The notes below the pieces were generated by a model, which saw only the letters and a list, made by a program, of their open reading frames with translations, did no database searches and was not told where the DNA came from. A DNA stretch of 64,000 nt from the NCBI RefSeq assembly GCF_013401555.1, contig NZ_CP058552.1:6572001-6636000 (forward strand). The letters are read 5' to 3'. The DNA is from Paenibacillus sp. E222. GTDB taxonomy: Bacteria > Bacillota > Bacilli > Paenibacillales > Paenibacillaceae. Below, in pieces: positions 43,136 through 52,541 of the stretch. How positions within the stretch are numbered: the stretch's first letter is position 1; every line of letters begins with the position of its first letter. Made by a program: the position numbers and the translations under genes.

Positions 43136-45856
43136 CTAGGTCTGATCCTGCTCAATCAATTCAATCCATTCGTTATATTCCGTCTGCAATTTCGTATATT
43201 CATCCCTCAATTGGCGGTATTCCGTATTCAGTTGCTCCGCCTTCTCCTGCTCCATCTCACGTTCAACCTGCAGCAAACGTAACTGATTGGCCGCGAGTTC
43301 ATACCGCTCACCGATGTCCAGCAGTTCATTTTCCATCGTCTGCTTTTCTTCGATTGCTTCCGCACGCTGCTGGGCAAGCTGCTGCCGCTCGTGTTCCAGC
43401 TCTTCTACCTTCTCCACACTGGCAGCACTTTCTTTCTGCCAGAGATTCAATTCATTCTCCAGTGCAGTCCATCGTTCTTGCCAGGACTGCTCCTGAGCCG
43501 TCCATTCATCTGCACGACGTTGCCAAACCTGATCTTGTTGTTCCGCATGTTGTTCTGCTTGTTCTACCCTGGAGCTTAGCTCAACTTCCCGAGTAGTCAG
43601 CTCTTGCAGGCGAGAGGAGAGCTCTGCCTGTTTGGCAGACAATTCTTCATGTTTAATCTGCCACTCAAGTGCTTCTTCTTCTGTCTGAGCCAATAAGCTG
43701 CCTTGTTCATCGATCCGTTCAGATAGCCGATTGGCATTCTGCCTGGACTCTTCAAGCGCACGCAAGATTTCTTTCTTTTCTTCGCTCATCTCATTCAGCT
43801 GGCGAGCATAGTCTTCTTCACGCTGCAGTGCATCACCATATTCCTTGCGGATTTGTTTATAATTTTCCTGCAGCTTGTTTAGCTCTTCACGTGCATCATT
43901 CAATTCACCATCAAGCTCTTTATGTTGCAGTTCCAGACGACCAGCTTGTGCAATGTAACGTTCTGCTTCTTCGCTGGCGTGACGAGCTTCTTCTTTAACA
44001 ACAGATAATTCATCATGAAGGGACTGCACACCAGACTCCAACGTTTCATTCTGTTCTGCAGCTTCAAGTACCTGTGTCTCTAATTCACCGATCTCGATCA
44101 GACGTTGTTCAGCCTGCTCTTTCCAGGACTGCTCGCTCTGCGTCAGTGCACCGAGCTCATGTTGCAATGTGCGTACTGCCGCATGGGCCTGCTCAAGCAC
44201 TTTTTGCAGCCTGCGCTGCTCATCCTCAGACTTCACTTCAGCTTCACGAAGTTTCTTGACTTCCTGTTCGAGCTGTCCGTGCTGCTCCTGTACTTTTCGC
44301 AGCTGTGCGGTCAGAGAAGATTCACGTTCAATGGTTTCGTTATACTGCTGTTTCCATTGCTGCTCCGCTTCCCGGAACTGCTCCGCCTCAGCTTCTGTGT
44401 TGCGGAGTTGTTCAGTCAGCTGAGCACTATCTGCTTTTAATTGTTCCAGCTGCTGCTCCAATTCCGTAATTCTACGAAGCTGAATTTCCTGTTCCTGCTT
44501 GTATACGGCTTGTTCTTTGCGCAACGTTTCAGTCTGACTACGTTCGTGTTGGAGTTGTTGCTCCTGATCCACAACAACTTCTTGAGCATTCTTGAGCTGC
44601 TTACGCACCTCGGCTAATTGACTTTCAACATCGGCTAAGCGAGATTTAGCCTGTTCACGCTCTTCTTCCAACTGCTGCTTCAGCTTGCCTCGTTCTTCTT
44701 CCAGCAAAATCTCAGCAGTTACCGCAGCTTCGCTCGCCTGAGTCTGGGCCGCTTCATGGATTTGCTGAATCTGCTCTTCATAGGCCGCTTCTTTTTCCAT
44801 CCATTCCAATTCGGCCTGTTCGGATGACTCCTTGAACGTAGCATTCAGCTGTTCAATCTCAGCCAGTCGCTTCTGCTCTGCTTGTTGCTGCAGTGCGGCT
44901 TGTTCTTGTTTTGCCTTTTCAGTCAGTTCTTGAGCTTGATTCACGGCAGCCTGCTCTGCCTGATGTAAACGCTGCTCCATCTCGGATTGAAGTTCACGGT
45001 ATTGAAGCTGGGCTTCTTCCTGAACCTTTTGCAATTGAGCCTCGGCTTGTTCCAATTCAGACAAAATTGCCGCTTCGGCTTGTTCCTTCGCCGTTTGTAC
45101 TTGCTGTGCGGCTTGAGCCTCAATTTTTTGACGTTCTGCCATGGCCCGAGCTTCGGCTTCTTTCAGTTGAGCTACCGTCTTATCCTGCAGCTCCTTGTAT
45201 TGTGCAGCCGCTTTGGCTTGTGCTTGCTGCAATTCATTTGCGGAACGTGCCTGTGCTTCCTTCAGCTGGGCTGCCGCCTGAGTCTGTGCATTCTTCATTT
45301 GATTCGCTGCTTTTTCTTCTGCTTCTTTCAGACGCGCCTGCGCCTTCTCCTCGGCTGCTTTAAGCTGCGCCGCAGTTTGAGCCTGAAGCTTTTGCTCTCG
45401 ACCTGCTGCCTGAGCGCGCTCCTGCTCCAGGAGTGTATTCAACTTGGCTATTTCTGCCTGCTGATCCTTCTGGAGCTTCGCGATGGCTTGTTCCGCCTCA
45501 GCCTTAAGCTTCAATGCTTCAGCGAGTGCTTGGTCACGGCGTTCCAGTTCCTGCTGATGTTCATTTTGTATGGCATTCAACCGATTGAGTTCATTTCTCA
45601 TTTCGGTACGTTCACCGGTCAGCATTTTCAGCTCATTTCGAATTTCCTGAGTCTGAAGAGACTGCTCAGCCATATGTACAGCTGCCAGAACTGCAATACG
45701 CGGGGTATCCAGTCGGGAATGATGTTTGGAGATGGCGCTCATCCGCTCATCCACCAGGTTAGCTACTTGTTTCATATAGTCGGCACTGCTGCCAACCAGT
45801 TTATAGGAAGTCCCGTAGATCTCTACGGTGACGCGTGTACGATCAGGTGTAGTCAC
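43136..45856 (-). CDS. zapA: ZapA-domain protein with giant coiled coil
   Basis: A 906-residue protein. Residues 9-75 are a ZapA domain: VTVEIYGTSYKLVGSS, DYMKQVANLVDERMSAI and LDTPRIAVLAAVHMAE. ZapA normally is 80-110 residues and cross-links FtsZ filaments. Here the domain is followed by about 800 residues of near-continuous predicted coiled coil without a membrane helix, very rich in Glu, Gln, Ala and Leu. Residues 164-339 are 16 hendecad repeats. The start is GTG 45856 with AAGGAGGG seven bases earlier. It follows pheT as zapA does in Bacillus, which supports orthology, with a terminator between. I see no frameshift. The C-terminal coil has no other recognised domain. Confidence 0.85.
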   Translation of the reverse strand: MTTPDRTRVTVEIYGTSYKLVGSSADYMKQVANLVDERMSAISKHHSRLDTPRIAVLAAVHMAEQSLQTQEIRNELKMLTGERTEMRNELNRLNAIQNEHQQELERRDQALAEALKLKAEAEQAIAKLQKDQQAEIAKLNTLLEQERAQAAGREQKLQAQTAAQLKAAEEKAQARLKEAEEKAANQMKNAQTQAAAQLKEAQARSANELQQAQAKAAAQYKELQDKTVAQLKEAEARAMAERQKIEAQAAQQVQTAKEQAEAAILSELEQAEAQLQKVQEEAQLQYRELQSEMEQRLHQAEQAAVNQAQELTEKAKQEQAALQQQAEQKRLAEIEQLNATFKESSEQAELEWMEKEAAYEEQIQQIHEAAQTQASEAAVTAEILLEEERGKLKQQLEEEREQAKSRLADVESQLAEVRKQLKNAQEVVVDQEQQLQHERSQTETLRKEQAVYKQEQEIQLRRITELEQQLEQLKADSAQLTEQLRNTEAEAEQFREAEQQWKQQYNETIERESSLTAQLRKVQEQHGQLEQEVKKLREAEVKSEDEQRRLQKVLEQAHAAVRTLQHELGALTQSEQSWKEQAEQRLIEIGELETQVLEAAEQNETLESGVQSLHDELSVVKEEARHASEEAERYIAQAGRLELQHKELDGELNDAREELNKLQENYKQIRKEYGDALQREEDYARQLNEMSEEKKEILRALEESRQNANRLSERIDEQGSLLAQTEEEALEWQIKHEELSAKQAELSSRLQELTTREVELSSRVEQAEQHAEQQDQVWQRRADEWTAQEQSWQERWTALENELNLWQKESAASVEKVEELEHERQQLAQQRAEAIEEKQTMENELLDIGERYELAANQLRLLQVEREMEQEKAEQLNTEYRQLRDEYTKLQTEYNEWIELIEQDQT
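44840..45367 (-). repeat. Sixteen 11-residue (33-base) hendecad repeats
   Basis: The encoded residues fall into 16 consecutive 11-residue units without a gap: for example QLKAAEEKAQA, RLKEAEEKAAN, QMKNAQTQAAA and QLKEAQARSAN, down to KRLAEIEQLNA. Alanine and hydrophobic residues fall at fixed positions. The 33-base units are diverged in sequence, so the array is old and selected at protein level. Confidence 0.75.
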
Positions 45857-45902
45857 AGTTGTGCCCTCCTTCAAGTCTGTATGTTGATTCTAAGCTGTAA
45901 AA

Positions 45903-45949
45903 CAAAAAAAGTCACATCGATCCTCTAATGCTAAGGATTCGATGTGACT
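45903..45949 (-). terminator. Terminator of pheT
   Basis: GTCACATCGATCCT pairs with AGGATTCGATGTGAC, followed by a run of seven T on the minus strand, between pheT and the ZapA-like gene. Confidence 0.92.
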
Positions 45950-45994
45950 TCAAGCAATTCCTGCTAATCTTTGTTCAAAAAATTGACTTATGTT

Positions 45995-48448
45995 CTATTT
46001 ACGTAATTCGGCTGCAAATTGCTCCTCCAGACGTGCAACAACACGAGCATGAACCTCGGTAATTTCCTCATCCGTCAATGTGCGTTCACGGTTGCGATAA
46101 ACGAGAGCCATCGCTACGCTCTTCTTGTCTTCACCGAGCTTGCTGCCTGTGAACACGTCGAATACCTGTACGGTTTGCAACAGTTCACCAGCAGATTCAC
46201 GAATCGCACGCAGCATATCCCCAGCTTCGATATCTTTATTCACAACAACCGCGATATCCCGCTCAACTGCAGGGAAACGTGGAAGCTCACGATAACGGAT
46301 ATCCGCATCCGCTTCACTATAGATCGCTTCGAGCGCAATCTCCGCCAGATATACATCGTTCAAATCATACTGCTGCTGCAGTTCAGGATGCAATTGACCC
46401 ATCGTACCAATCCGTTTGCCCTCTCCGCCATCTTTTACATCCAGGTATACCGATGCAGAGCGACCAGGATGGAAACCTTCCGGACTGTTTGCCACCAGGC
46501 GAATGCGCTGCTCCAGACCCACATAGGCGAACAGGTTTTCAAGTGCACCTTTCAGATCGAAGAAGTCCACTTTCTCTGCTCCCACATTCCACTGCTGGGA
46601 TGCACGATTTCCCGTGAGTAACAAGCTCAGGACCGGAATTTCATGCGGTTGCTTCGTCAGCTTTTCTTCCTCAGTGAAGAACACACTGCCTACTTCAAAT
46701 ACAGCCAATGAATCTTGCTTACGGTTCATGTTATACACCGCTGCATCCAACATTTGCGGCAAAATGCTCTTACGAAGCACGCTGCGATCCTCACTCATTG
46801 GCATAGCCAGCTTCACGGCTTTACTGCCTTCTGTCAGAGCAGGGAACAAGGAGACTTTATCCGGGTGTACGAATGAATAGCTGATCATTTCCTGCCAGCC
46901 ACTGCCTGCAAACAGACCACGAATGGTACGGCGCATTGCTTGCGAACGCGTATAAGCACCTGGTGTTGTTGGTCCTTCAATCAACGTAGTTGGAATATTG
47001 TCGTATCCGTACAGACGGGCAATCTCTTCAAACAGATCCACATCAAGTGTAATATCCCCTCTGCGGCTAGGCACTTCAACATCAAGCAGACCTTGCTGCG
47101 AATCACCACATGCAAAGTGCAAACGAGCGAAAATGGTTTTCACTTCAAGCAGGGACAACTCGGTTCCCAAATAGCGATTCAGTTTATCCAGCGACAGCTG
47201 CACAACATGTTTATCCGCTGCGGCTGTTCCAGCTTCCACGATCCCCTGATGAACTTCGCCTTCCGCATAACGCTGAATCAATTCAGCCGCACGGTTCAAT
47301 GCCGTAATGACAGCAGCCGGATCGACCTCTTTCTCAAAACGCATGCTTGCTTCGGAACGCAGCCCCAGTTGGCGCGACGTTTTCCGAACGGTTCCGCCGT
47401 CGAACTTGGCGGATTCCAGTAACAGATTGACTGTGGTTTCCGTTACCTCAGAATTCTCGCCACCCATAACACCCGCGATGGCTACCGGTTTCACGCCATC
47501 CGTAATGAGCAGCATATGCGGCTCCAGCTTGCGCTCCTGACTATCCAACGTCACGATCGTTTCGCCTTCTTTGGCCATTCGCACTTCGATATGGCCCTTC
47601 TCCAGCTTATCTGCATCAAAAGCATGCAGCGGCTGTCCGTATTCCAGCATGACATAGTTCGTGATGTCAACGATATTATTGATTGGGCGGATGCCCGCAG
47701 CCATCAAACGGTTTTGCATCCACTGCGGGGAAGCTCCCAGCTTGATGCCAGTTATATAGCGGGCTGCATAATGACTGCATTGTTCATCAGCCGTAATCTC
47801 AACCGAGATATGATTTGCAGCCGCATCACCGATTTCCACCAACTTTTGAGTGGGATCAGGCAGTTTCACTTCACGACCGAGAATTGCACCTACTTCATAA
47901 GCGGCACCAAGCATGCTCAGACAGTCGGAGCGGTTCGGTGTCAGGTCCAGTTCAAGAACATGATCGTCGAGACCAAGCACTTGGCTGATTGGCGTGCCAA
48001 TCTCCGTTTGTGCTGGCAGAACGAGAATGCCTTCCTGTTGGTCCTTCGGCAGCAGCTTGTCGTTCATGCCCAGTTCTTTGGCAGAGCAGATCATGCCAAG
48101 GGATACAACGCCGCGCAGCTTGGCTTTTTTGATATCGAGTCCACCAGGGAGCTTCGCTCCTACCAGGGCAACGACTACCTTTTGACCCGCATCCACATTT
48201 TTCGCACCACATACGATCTGCAGATCTTCTTCCTGTCCGGCATCAATCACACATACATTCAGCTTATCAGCGTCAGGGTGCTTCTCCTTGCTCTTCACGT
48301 AACCGACTACCACGTTGTTCACGCCCTGGTTCCGGTTCTCCACTACATCAATCTCAATCCCCGCACGGGTGAATTTCTCTGCCAACTCCTGCGGTGCCAC
48401 GCCTTCCAGCGCGATATAATCAGACAGCCAATCTGTCGATACTCTCAT
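45995..48448 (-). CDS. pheT: Phenylalanyl-tRNA synthetase beta subunit
   Basis: An 817-residue subunit of the (alpha-beta)2 enzyme that charges tRNA-Phe. Visible domains are the N-terminal tRNA-binding EMAP-like domain (about 40-150, VGYVKSKEKHPDADKLNVC), the B3/B4 editing region (about 210-380), the B5 domain and the catalytic-like core. The C-terminal ferredoxin-like anticodon-binding domain (about 725-815) ends with RVVARLEEQFAAELRK. The length is normal. GGAAGTG precedes ATG 48448. pheS lies 72 bases upstream on the same strand, so one T-box governs both. Confidence 0.96.
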   Translation of the reverse strand: MRVSTDWLSDYIALEGVAPQELAEKFTRAGIEIDVVENRNQGVNNVVVGYVKSKEKHPDADKLNVCVIDAGQEEDLQIVCGAKNVDAGQKVVVALVGAKLPGGLDIKKAKLRGVVSLGMICSAKELGMNDKLLPKDQQEGILVLPAQTEIGTPISQVLGLDDHVLELDLTPNRSDCLSMLGAAYEVGAILGREVKLPDPTQKLVEIGDAAANHISVEITADEQCSHYAARYITGIKLGASPQWMQNRLMAAGIRPINNIVDITNYVMLEYGQPLHAFDADKLEKGHIEVRMAKEGETIVTLDSQERKLEPHMLLITDGVKPVAIAGVMGGENSEVTETTVNLLLESAKFDGGTVRKTSRQLGLRSEASMRFEKEVDPAAVITALNRAAELIQRYAEGEVHQGIVEAGTAAADKHVVQLSLDKLNRYLGTELSLLEVKTIFARLHFACGDSQQGLLDVEVPSRRGDITLDVDLFEEIARLYGYDNIPTTLIEGPTTPGAYTRSQAMRRTIRGLFAGSGWQEMISYSFVHPDKVSLFPALTEGSKAVKLAMPMSEDRSVLRKSILPQMLDAAVYNMNRKQDSLAVFEVGSVFFTEEEKLTKQPHEIPVLSLLLTGNRASQQWNVGAEKVDFFDLKGALENLFAYVGLEQRIRLVANSPEGFHPGRSASVYLDVKDGGEGKRIGTMGQLHPELQQQYDLNDVYLAEIALEAIYSEADADIRYRELPRFPAVERDIAVVVNKDIEAGDMLRAIRESAGELLQTVQVFDVFTGSKLGEDKKSVAMALVYRNRERTLTDEEITEVHARVVARLEEQFAAELRK

Positions 48449-48520
48449 GGACGTTCACTTCCTAATCTATGAATTGGTGTTGCAAATGAAGGGCGTTCGC
48501 CCTGTATGCTACTTCGGTAA

Positions 48521-49555
48521 TTACAGTCGTCCGAATTGTTTCAAGAACGCCATATCACTGTTGTAGAAATGACGAATATCATCAATGCCGTATTTCAGCA
48601 TGGCGATACGCTCTACGCCCATTCCGAATGCAAACCCACTGTATTTCTCCGGATCATAACCGCCCATCTCAAGCACTTTCGGGTGAACCATACCGCCGCC
48701 CAAAATCTCAAGCCAACCAGTCTGTTTACATACCCGGCAGCCACTGCCTCCACATTGCACACAAGTCACATCCACTTCAGCACTTGGCTCGGTGAACGGG
48801 AAGAAGCTTGGACGAAGACGAATTTCAGTGTGTGAACCAAACATTTCGCGTACGAATTGCAGCAAGGTACCTTTCAGGTCACTCATGCGAATGTTCTCGC
48901 TAATAACCAAACCTTCAACCTGATTGAACTGGAACGAATGCGTCGCATCGTCATCGTCACGACGGTATACTTTACCCGGGCAGATGACTTTAACAGGCAC
49001 TTCGCCTTTCATGCTTTGCATCGTGCGAACCTGAACCGGTGACGTATGCGTACGCATCAACAGATCTTCTGTTAAATAGAAAGAATCCTGCATATCACGC
49101 GCCGGATGGTTCTTCGGCAGATTCAGTGCTTCGAAGTTGTAATAATCCATTTCAACCTCAGGACCTTCCGCTATGCGGTATCCCATACCAATGAAAATAT
49201 CTTCGATTTCCTGTACCACTTTGGTCAGTGGATGCAGCCCGCCTTGGCGTCCGCGACGTCCTGGCAGGGTCACATCAATTTTTTCGGACTGCAGGCGTTT
49301 CGCCGTCTCTTCCTTCTGGAACTGCTCCTGCTTGCTGTCAATGACTGCTTCAATCGCGCCGCGAACATCATTCGCAACCTGACCAATCACTGGACGTTCC
49401 TCTGCACTAAGCGCACCCATGCCGCGCAAAATCTCGGTCAATGCACCCTTTTTCCCCAAATACTTTACACGCAGATCACTCAGCGTTTGTGGATCGTTCA
49501 CGCCAGACAGTTGCTCCAGCGCTTCGATCTTTAATGCCTCCAAACGTTCTTTCAT
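48521..49555 (-). CDS. pheS: Phenylalanyl-tRNA synthetase alpha subunit
   Basis: A 344-residue catalytic subunit of class II. An N-terminal coiled coil (about 1-85) is followed by the catalytic domain with motif 2 (FHQVEGL type, [10 protein letters not shown]) and motif 3 ([18 protein letters not shown]). It activates phenylalanine and works with PheT. AAGGGGGC precedes ATG 49555. A Phe T-box leader lies upstream. The length and motifs are standard. Confidence 0.96.
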   Translation of the reverse strand: MKERLEALKIEALEQLSGVNDPQTLSDLRVKYLGKKGALTEILRGMGALSAEERPVIGQVANDVRGAIEAVIDSKQEQFQKEETAKRLQSEKIDVTLPGRRGRQGGLHPLTKVVQEIEDIFIGMGYRIAEGPEVEMDYYNFEALNLPKNHPARDMQDSFYLTEDLLMRTHTSPVQVRTMQSMKGEVPVKVICPGKVYRRDDDDATHSFQFNQVEGLVISENIRMSDLKGTLLQFVREMFGSHTEIRLRPSFFPFTEPSAEVDVTCVQCGGSGCRVCKQTGWLEILGGGMVHPKVLEMGGYDPEKYSGFAFGMGVERIAMLKYGIDDIRHFYNSDMAFLKQFGRL

Positions 49556-49589
49556 GTGTAAATGCCCCCTTTATGTGGTTAAATGCAAC

Positions 49590-49890
49590 AAAAAAAGGCC
49601 TTCTCTCCCCTGAAGGGACGAAAAGACCGTGGTACCACCCTTGTTAGACATTCAGTGCTGCCCGGCCCTTCCGGCCTGCAACATGTTTGCCTCACTCTAT
49701 ACGGAATAACGACCGTTAACCGTTACCCCCTACTAACTCCTGCGATGAATCGCAAGACATGGTTCAGGGAACCGCTCCGGAGTGAATTTCAGCAGCCTTG
49801 TTCTACAGAAACGCTCTCAATCTACGGCGCTTCCTCCCTGTCCAGAGGCACTGCTTACTTGTCTCCATCATCACGTTTGCATGTCAGATA
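49590..49890 (-). promoter_or_regulatory. T-box leader of pheST
   Basis: The T-box sequence AAGGGTGGTACCACG is near 49645-49631 on the minus strand, followed by a terminator hairpin (49597-49628) and seven T. The Stem I region lies from about 49885. A Phe specifier TTC at 49786-49784 sits in GAAATTCACTCCGGAG. Uncharged tRNA-Phe would let pheS-pheT be read. I assigned the specifier by eye. Confidence 0.92.
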
Positions 49891-50013
49891 AACCTTCAAA
49901 TTTACTGATGATCGTCCATTATTATATGCAAAATCGCTCGAAATAGCAAGCCGTAAAGCAGCATAATCAAACGTTAAGCCAAAAAGTAAACCCGCATAAG
50001 CTTTGTCAGTCAA

Positions 50014-51906
50014 CTACTTCTGTTTTCGCAGCTCGTGCAACTGTTTTAAACGACGCTGAATTTCGCGAACCTCAGCAACCTCAGCCGCTCGTTCAATTAT
50101 ATCATCAGGCTTAGTCAGCACATCATTGCCCGCACTGTTCATGGGAGATAATAACTCGGACAAACGCATTTCAAGCCGCAGCCGTTCATCATCTGACTCC
50201 CGAACCTCAAGGGCGGACTCTCTTAGTTTAATGGATTGCTCCCAGTCTTCCACGCCACCTTCGAACAATGTAGCCTTCCCCCCGGGCTCCAGATCAAGCA
50301 AGCGGCTGGCAAGCACTTTGGTCAACATACGGTCATGGGATACGAGCACCAGTGCTCCGGATGCCTGCTTCAATATATTCTCCATCACTTCCTGGGTGTC
50401 AATATCCAAATAGTTCGTCGGTTCATCCAGTACCAGTACATTAGAACCTCCGAAATACAACCGCAGGAAAGCAACTCTGCACTTTTCTCCCATACTCAAA
50501 TCCCCTATACGCTTGAACACATCATCTCTTGAGAATAAAAAGCATCCGAGAATGGTACGTGCAGCACTTTGGGTCATGGATGGAAGACTGAGCAAACTGT
50601 CCAGAAGTGTCTCGCTTTCCGGTAACCCTTCAAGCTCTTGCGAAAAATAACCGATCTTCAGCTGTGGATGGCGTGTCACCTCGCCTTGAGAAGGTTCCAG
50701 TTCGCCAATCATCAATTTCAGTAGTGTCGTCTTGCCTGTGCCATTCGGACCACGTACGGCAAGACGATCCCCACGTTCGACCGCAATCCGAAGATTGTGA
50801 AGCAATGTCCGACTTCCCGGATAAGCAAAGCTAACGTCTTCCAGTGCAAGGAGCTGGCGGGCAGCCAGCGTATTCACTTGCAGCTCCATGTTTAATTTTG
50901 CAGCTTCGCGGGGTTTATCCACCCGTTCTTTCTCCAGACGCTCCAGTTGTTTTTGCTTGGCATGGTAGCGGGAAATGTTCTTGTTGGCTTTCGCTTTGTA
51001 AAAGCTCTGAGTTATTTTCACTTCCACATCGCTTGCTGAATTATGAGCCTGATGAAACCACTGCTGATAATTGCGAATTGTCTCTTCTAGTGCTTTTCGC
51101 TCCAGTTCCTGCTTGCGATAAGTTGCTTCCTGCTCACGCAATTCGCGTTCCTTATGGCCTTTGTAATCCGTGTAGCCGCCCTTATATTTGGTGAGGGCAT
51201 CCGGGCTAAACTCAATGACACCCGTTGCAACCTGATCAATAAAGGTCCGGTCATGAGAGACAAATAATAATGTTCCGGTATAGGCGGAAAGCCATTCCTC
51301 AAGCCAGCGCATGCTCTCTTCATCCAGATGATTCGTCGGTTCATCCAAAATCAGAAATTTGGGTTTACTGACCAGCAATCCTGCGAGACGGGCCTTCGTT
51401 TTTTGCCCACCACTCAAAGAATGATACGGCCGACTCCAATGTTCCGACGATAACCCCAAACGCGTCAGTACCTTCTCTACCTCAGTCTCCCACATATACC
51501 CGTTCAATTGCTCATATTGTTCCATCGCTATCGTATAGGCTTCGAGCAGCCGCTGCTCATCTGCCGCTCCACTGCTGCTCATCCGTTGTTCTAATTCTTC
51601 CAGGTCACGCTTCACCTCGTAGATCCGCCCACTTTCCTGCCGGATAGCATCAAGCACATTCATCTCAGGTTTGATCAAGGAGCGCTGGCGCATGAAACCC
51701 CACTCCTGCTGCGGAATGTGGCGTTCGATGCGTCCACCGCCCTCTTCTTCTCCAAGAATGATGCGTAATAAGGTGGTCTTGCCACAGCCGTTGCGACCCA
51801 GAATAGCGAGCCGCTCACCTTCATTTATTTCGAGATTCAATCCTGCAAACAACTCATTTCCGTTCCACTCTTTCGATACTTCATGTAGGCGTACCATTGT
51901 CATCAT
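50014..51906 (-). CDS. ABC-F ATPase (antibiotic-resistance type candidate)
   Basis: A 630-residue soluble protein with two ABC cassettes and no membrane part. First cassette: Walker A GRNGCGKTTLL, LSGGQ and FLILDEPTNHLD. Second: GPNGTGKTTLL, signature LSMGEK and VLVLDEPTNYLD. Between them is a charged linker (about 245-335, RNYQQWFHQAHNS...), the P-site tRNA interaction motif of ABC-F proteins. ABC-F proteins act on ribosomes; the resistance group frees macrolides, lincosamides or pleuromutilins. The attenuator leader upstream is typical of that group and supports it. Which drug cannot be told. ATG 51906 has AGGAAGG upstream. Confidence 0.88.
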   Translation of the reverse strand: MMTMVRLHEVSKEWNGNELFAGLNLEINEGERLAILGRNGCGKTTLLRIILGEEEGGGRIERHIPQQEWGFMRQRSLIKPEMNVLDAIRQESGRIYEVKRDLEELEQRMSSSGAADEQRLLEAYTIAMEQYEQLNGYMWETEVEKVLTRLGLSSEHWSRPYHSLSGGQKTKARLAGLLVSKPKFLILDEPTNHLDEESMRWLEEWLSAYTGTLLFVSHDRTFIDQVATGVIEFSPDALTKYKGGYTDYKGHKERELREQEATYRKQELERKALEETIRNYQQWFHQAHNSASDVEVKITQSFYKAKANKNISRYHAKQKQLERLEKERVDKPREAAKLNMELQVNTLAARQLLALEDVSFAYPGSRTLLHNLRIAVERGDRLAVRGPNGTGKTTLLKLMIGELEPSQGEVTRHPQLKIGYFSQELEGLPESETLLDSLLSLPSMTQSAARTILGCFLFSRDDVFKRIGDLSMGEKCRVAFLRLYFGGSNVLVLDEPTNYLDIDTQEVMENILKQASGALVLVSHDRMLTKVLASRLLDLEPGGKATLFEGGVEDWEQSIKLRESALEVRESDDERLRLEMRLSELLSPMNSAGNDVLTKPDDIIERAAEVAEVREIQRRLKQLHELRKQK

Positions 51907-52248
51907 GAGGCCTCATCCTTCCTGCAATTCAAAATAAAAAAACCGCTGGCATCAGCCGGCGGTCTGGCAATTCAGGATTGGATAAAGCGTCAAAAAACAA
52001 GCATAAGATACCCCACGGCATGAATAAAGAACCCTTAAAAGGGTATACACAAGCTAAGCCAGAACAGCCTGCCTGCTTCCATACCTGATCCCATAGCTGA
52101 ATTTGGACACACGAATCCCCTCATTGCTCAGCCGCTTTGGCTGACTGCGTCAATACACTCTCTGCAGTTACTGGGGTTCAATTCATGTGTTTTACTTCAT
52201 GGGACGTATGGTTACCTCTCATTCATGTGTAGTATCGATTTCTCCGTT
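51907..52248 (-). promoter_or_regulatory. Long leader of the ABC-F gene with short reading frames
   Basis: About 335 bases from promoter to gene. Short frames include ATG-AAT-GAG-AGG-TAA (52226-52212), ATG-AAG-TAA (52200-52192) preceded by GAGAGG, and a 29-residue frame at 52124-52035 with a weak site. Hairpins CAGCC/GGCTG near 52140 and ACCCTTTTAAGGGT near 52040 come before the attenuator. This fits ribosome-mediated attenuation, as described for other ABC-F resistance genes; the real leader peptide is not identified. Confidence 0.55.
51935..51963 (-). terminator. Attenuator hairpin directly before the ABC-F gene
   Basis: ACCGCCGGC pairs with GCCAGCGGT around a TGAT loop, followed by seven T on the minus strand, 29 bases before the start. 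A strong terminator so near to its gene, inside the same message, suggests controlled readthrough. Confidence 0.8.
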
Positions 52249-52276
52249 ATTGTACCAGATGATGGGGAAAAAGCAA
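52249..52276 (-). promoter_or_regulatory. SigA-type promoter of the ABC-F leader
   Basis: On the minus strand TTGCTT (52276-52271) and TACAAT (52254-52249) are 16 bases apart. The start would fall near 52242. Confidence 0.5.
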
Positions 52277-52334
52277 AGGTTTTGAATTTCAACCTCTCCA
52301 TTCAATATAACTTTTAGTCATTTGATTTCAGAAA

Positions 52335-52366
52335 AAAAGAAAAAAACCCTTGTTTTCACAAGGGCT
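52335..52366 (-). terminator. Terminator of the tRNA-Pro/tRNA-Gly pair
   Basis: CCCTTGT pairs with ACAAGGG, followed by a T-run on the minus strand; 20 bases after tRNA-Gly. Confidence 0.85.
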
Positions 52367-52385
52367 TAAGGTGTTGCATTAGTTA

Positions 52386-52456
52386 AGCGGGTGATGGGAA
52401 TCGAACCCACGCTATTAGCTTGGAAGGCTAAAGTTCTACCATTGAACTACACCCGC
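52386..52456 (-). tRNA. tRNA-Gly (anticodon TCC)
   Basis: 71 bases. Acceptor GCGGGTG pairs with CACCCGC, the anticodon loop is CTTCCAA with TCC, and the T-loop GTTCGATTC is intact. CCA is not encoded. It reads GGA and GGG glycine codons. Confidence 0.95.
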
Positions 52457-52467
52457 ACGAATGACGA

Positions 52468-52541
52468 TCGGGACGACACGATTTGAACATGCGACCCCCT
52501 GGTCCCAAACCAGGTGCTCTACCAAGCTGAGCTACGTCCCG
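52468..52541 (-). tRNA. tRNA-Pro (anticodon TGG)
   Basis: 74 bases. Acceptor CGGGACG pairs with CGTCCCG; anticodon loop TTTGGGA with TGG; T-loop GTTCAAATC. CCA is not encoded. It lies 11 bases before tRNA-Gly, and both share one terminator. Confidence 0.95.

Noticed and set aside
44840..45367. CRISPR-like or tandem DNA repeat
   Set aside because: The 33-base period is a protein-level hendecad pattern in an open frame; DNA units differ and have no spacers.
44987..45928. Plus-strand open frame of 313 codons, rich in Leu, Cys and Phe
   Set aside because: It is the complement of the Gln/Glu/Ala-rich coiled coil; codons such as CTG, TTC and CTT arise from CAG, GAA and AAG on the real strand.
47516..48472. 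Long plus-strand open frame of 318 codons
   Set aside because: It lies fully antisense to pheT, has no ribosome binding site or recognisable domain, and its composition is the mirror of a conserved gene.
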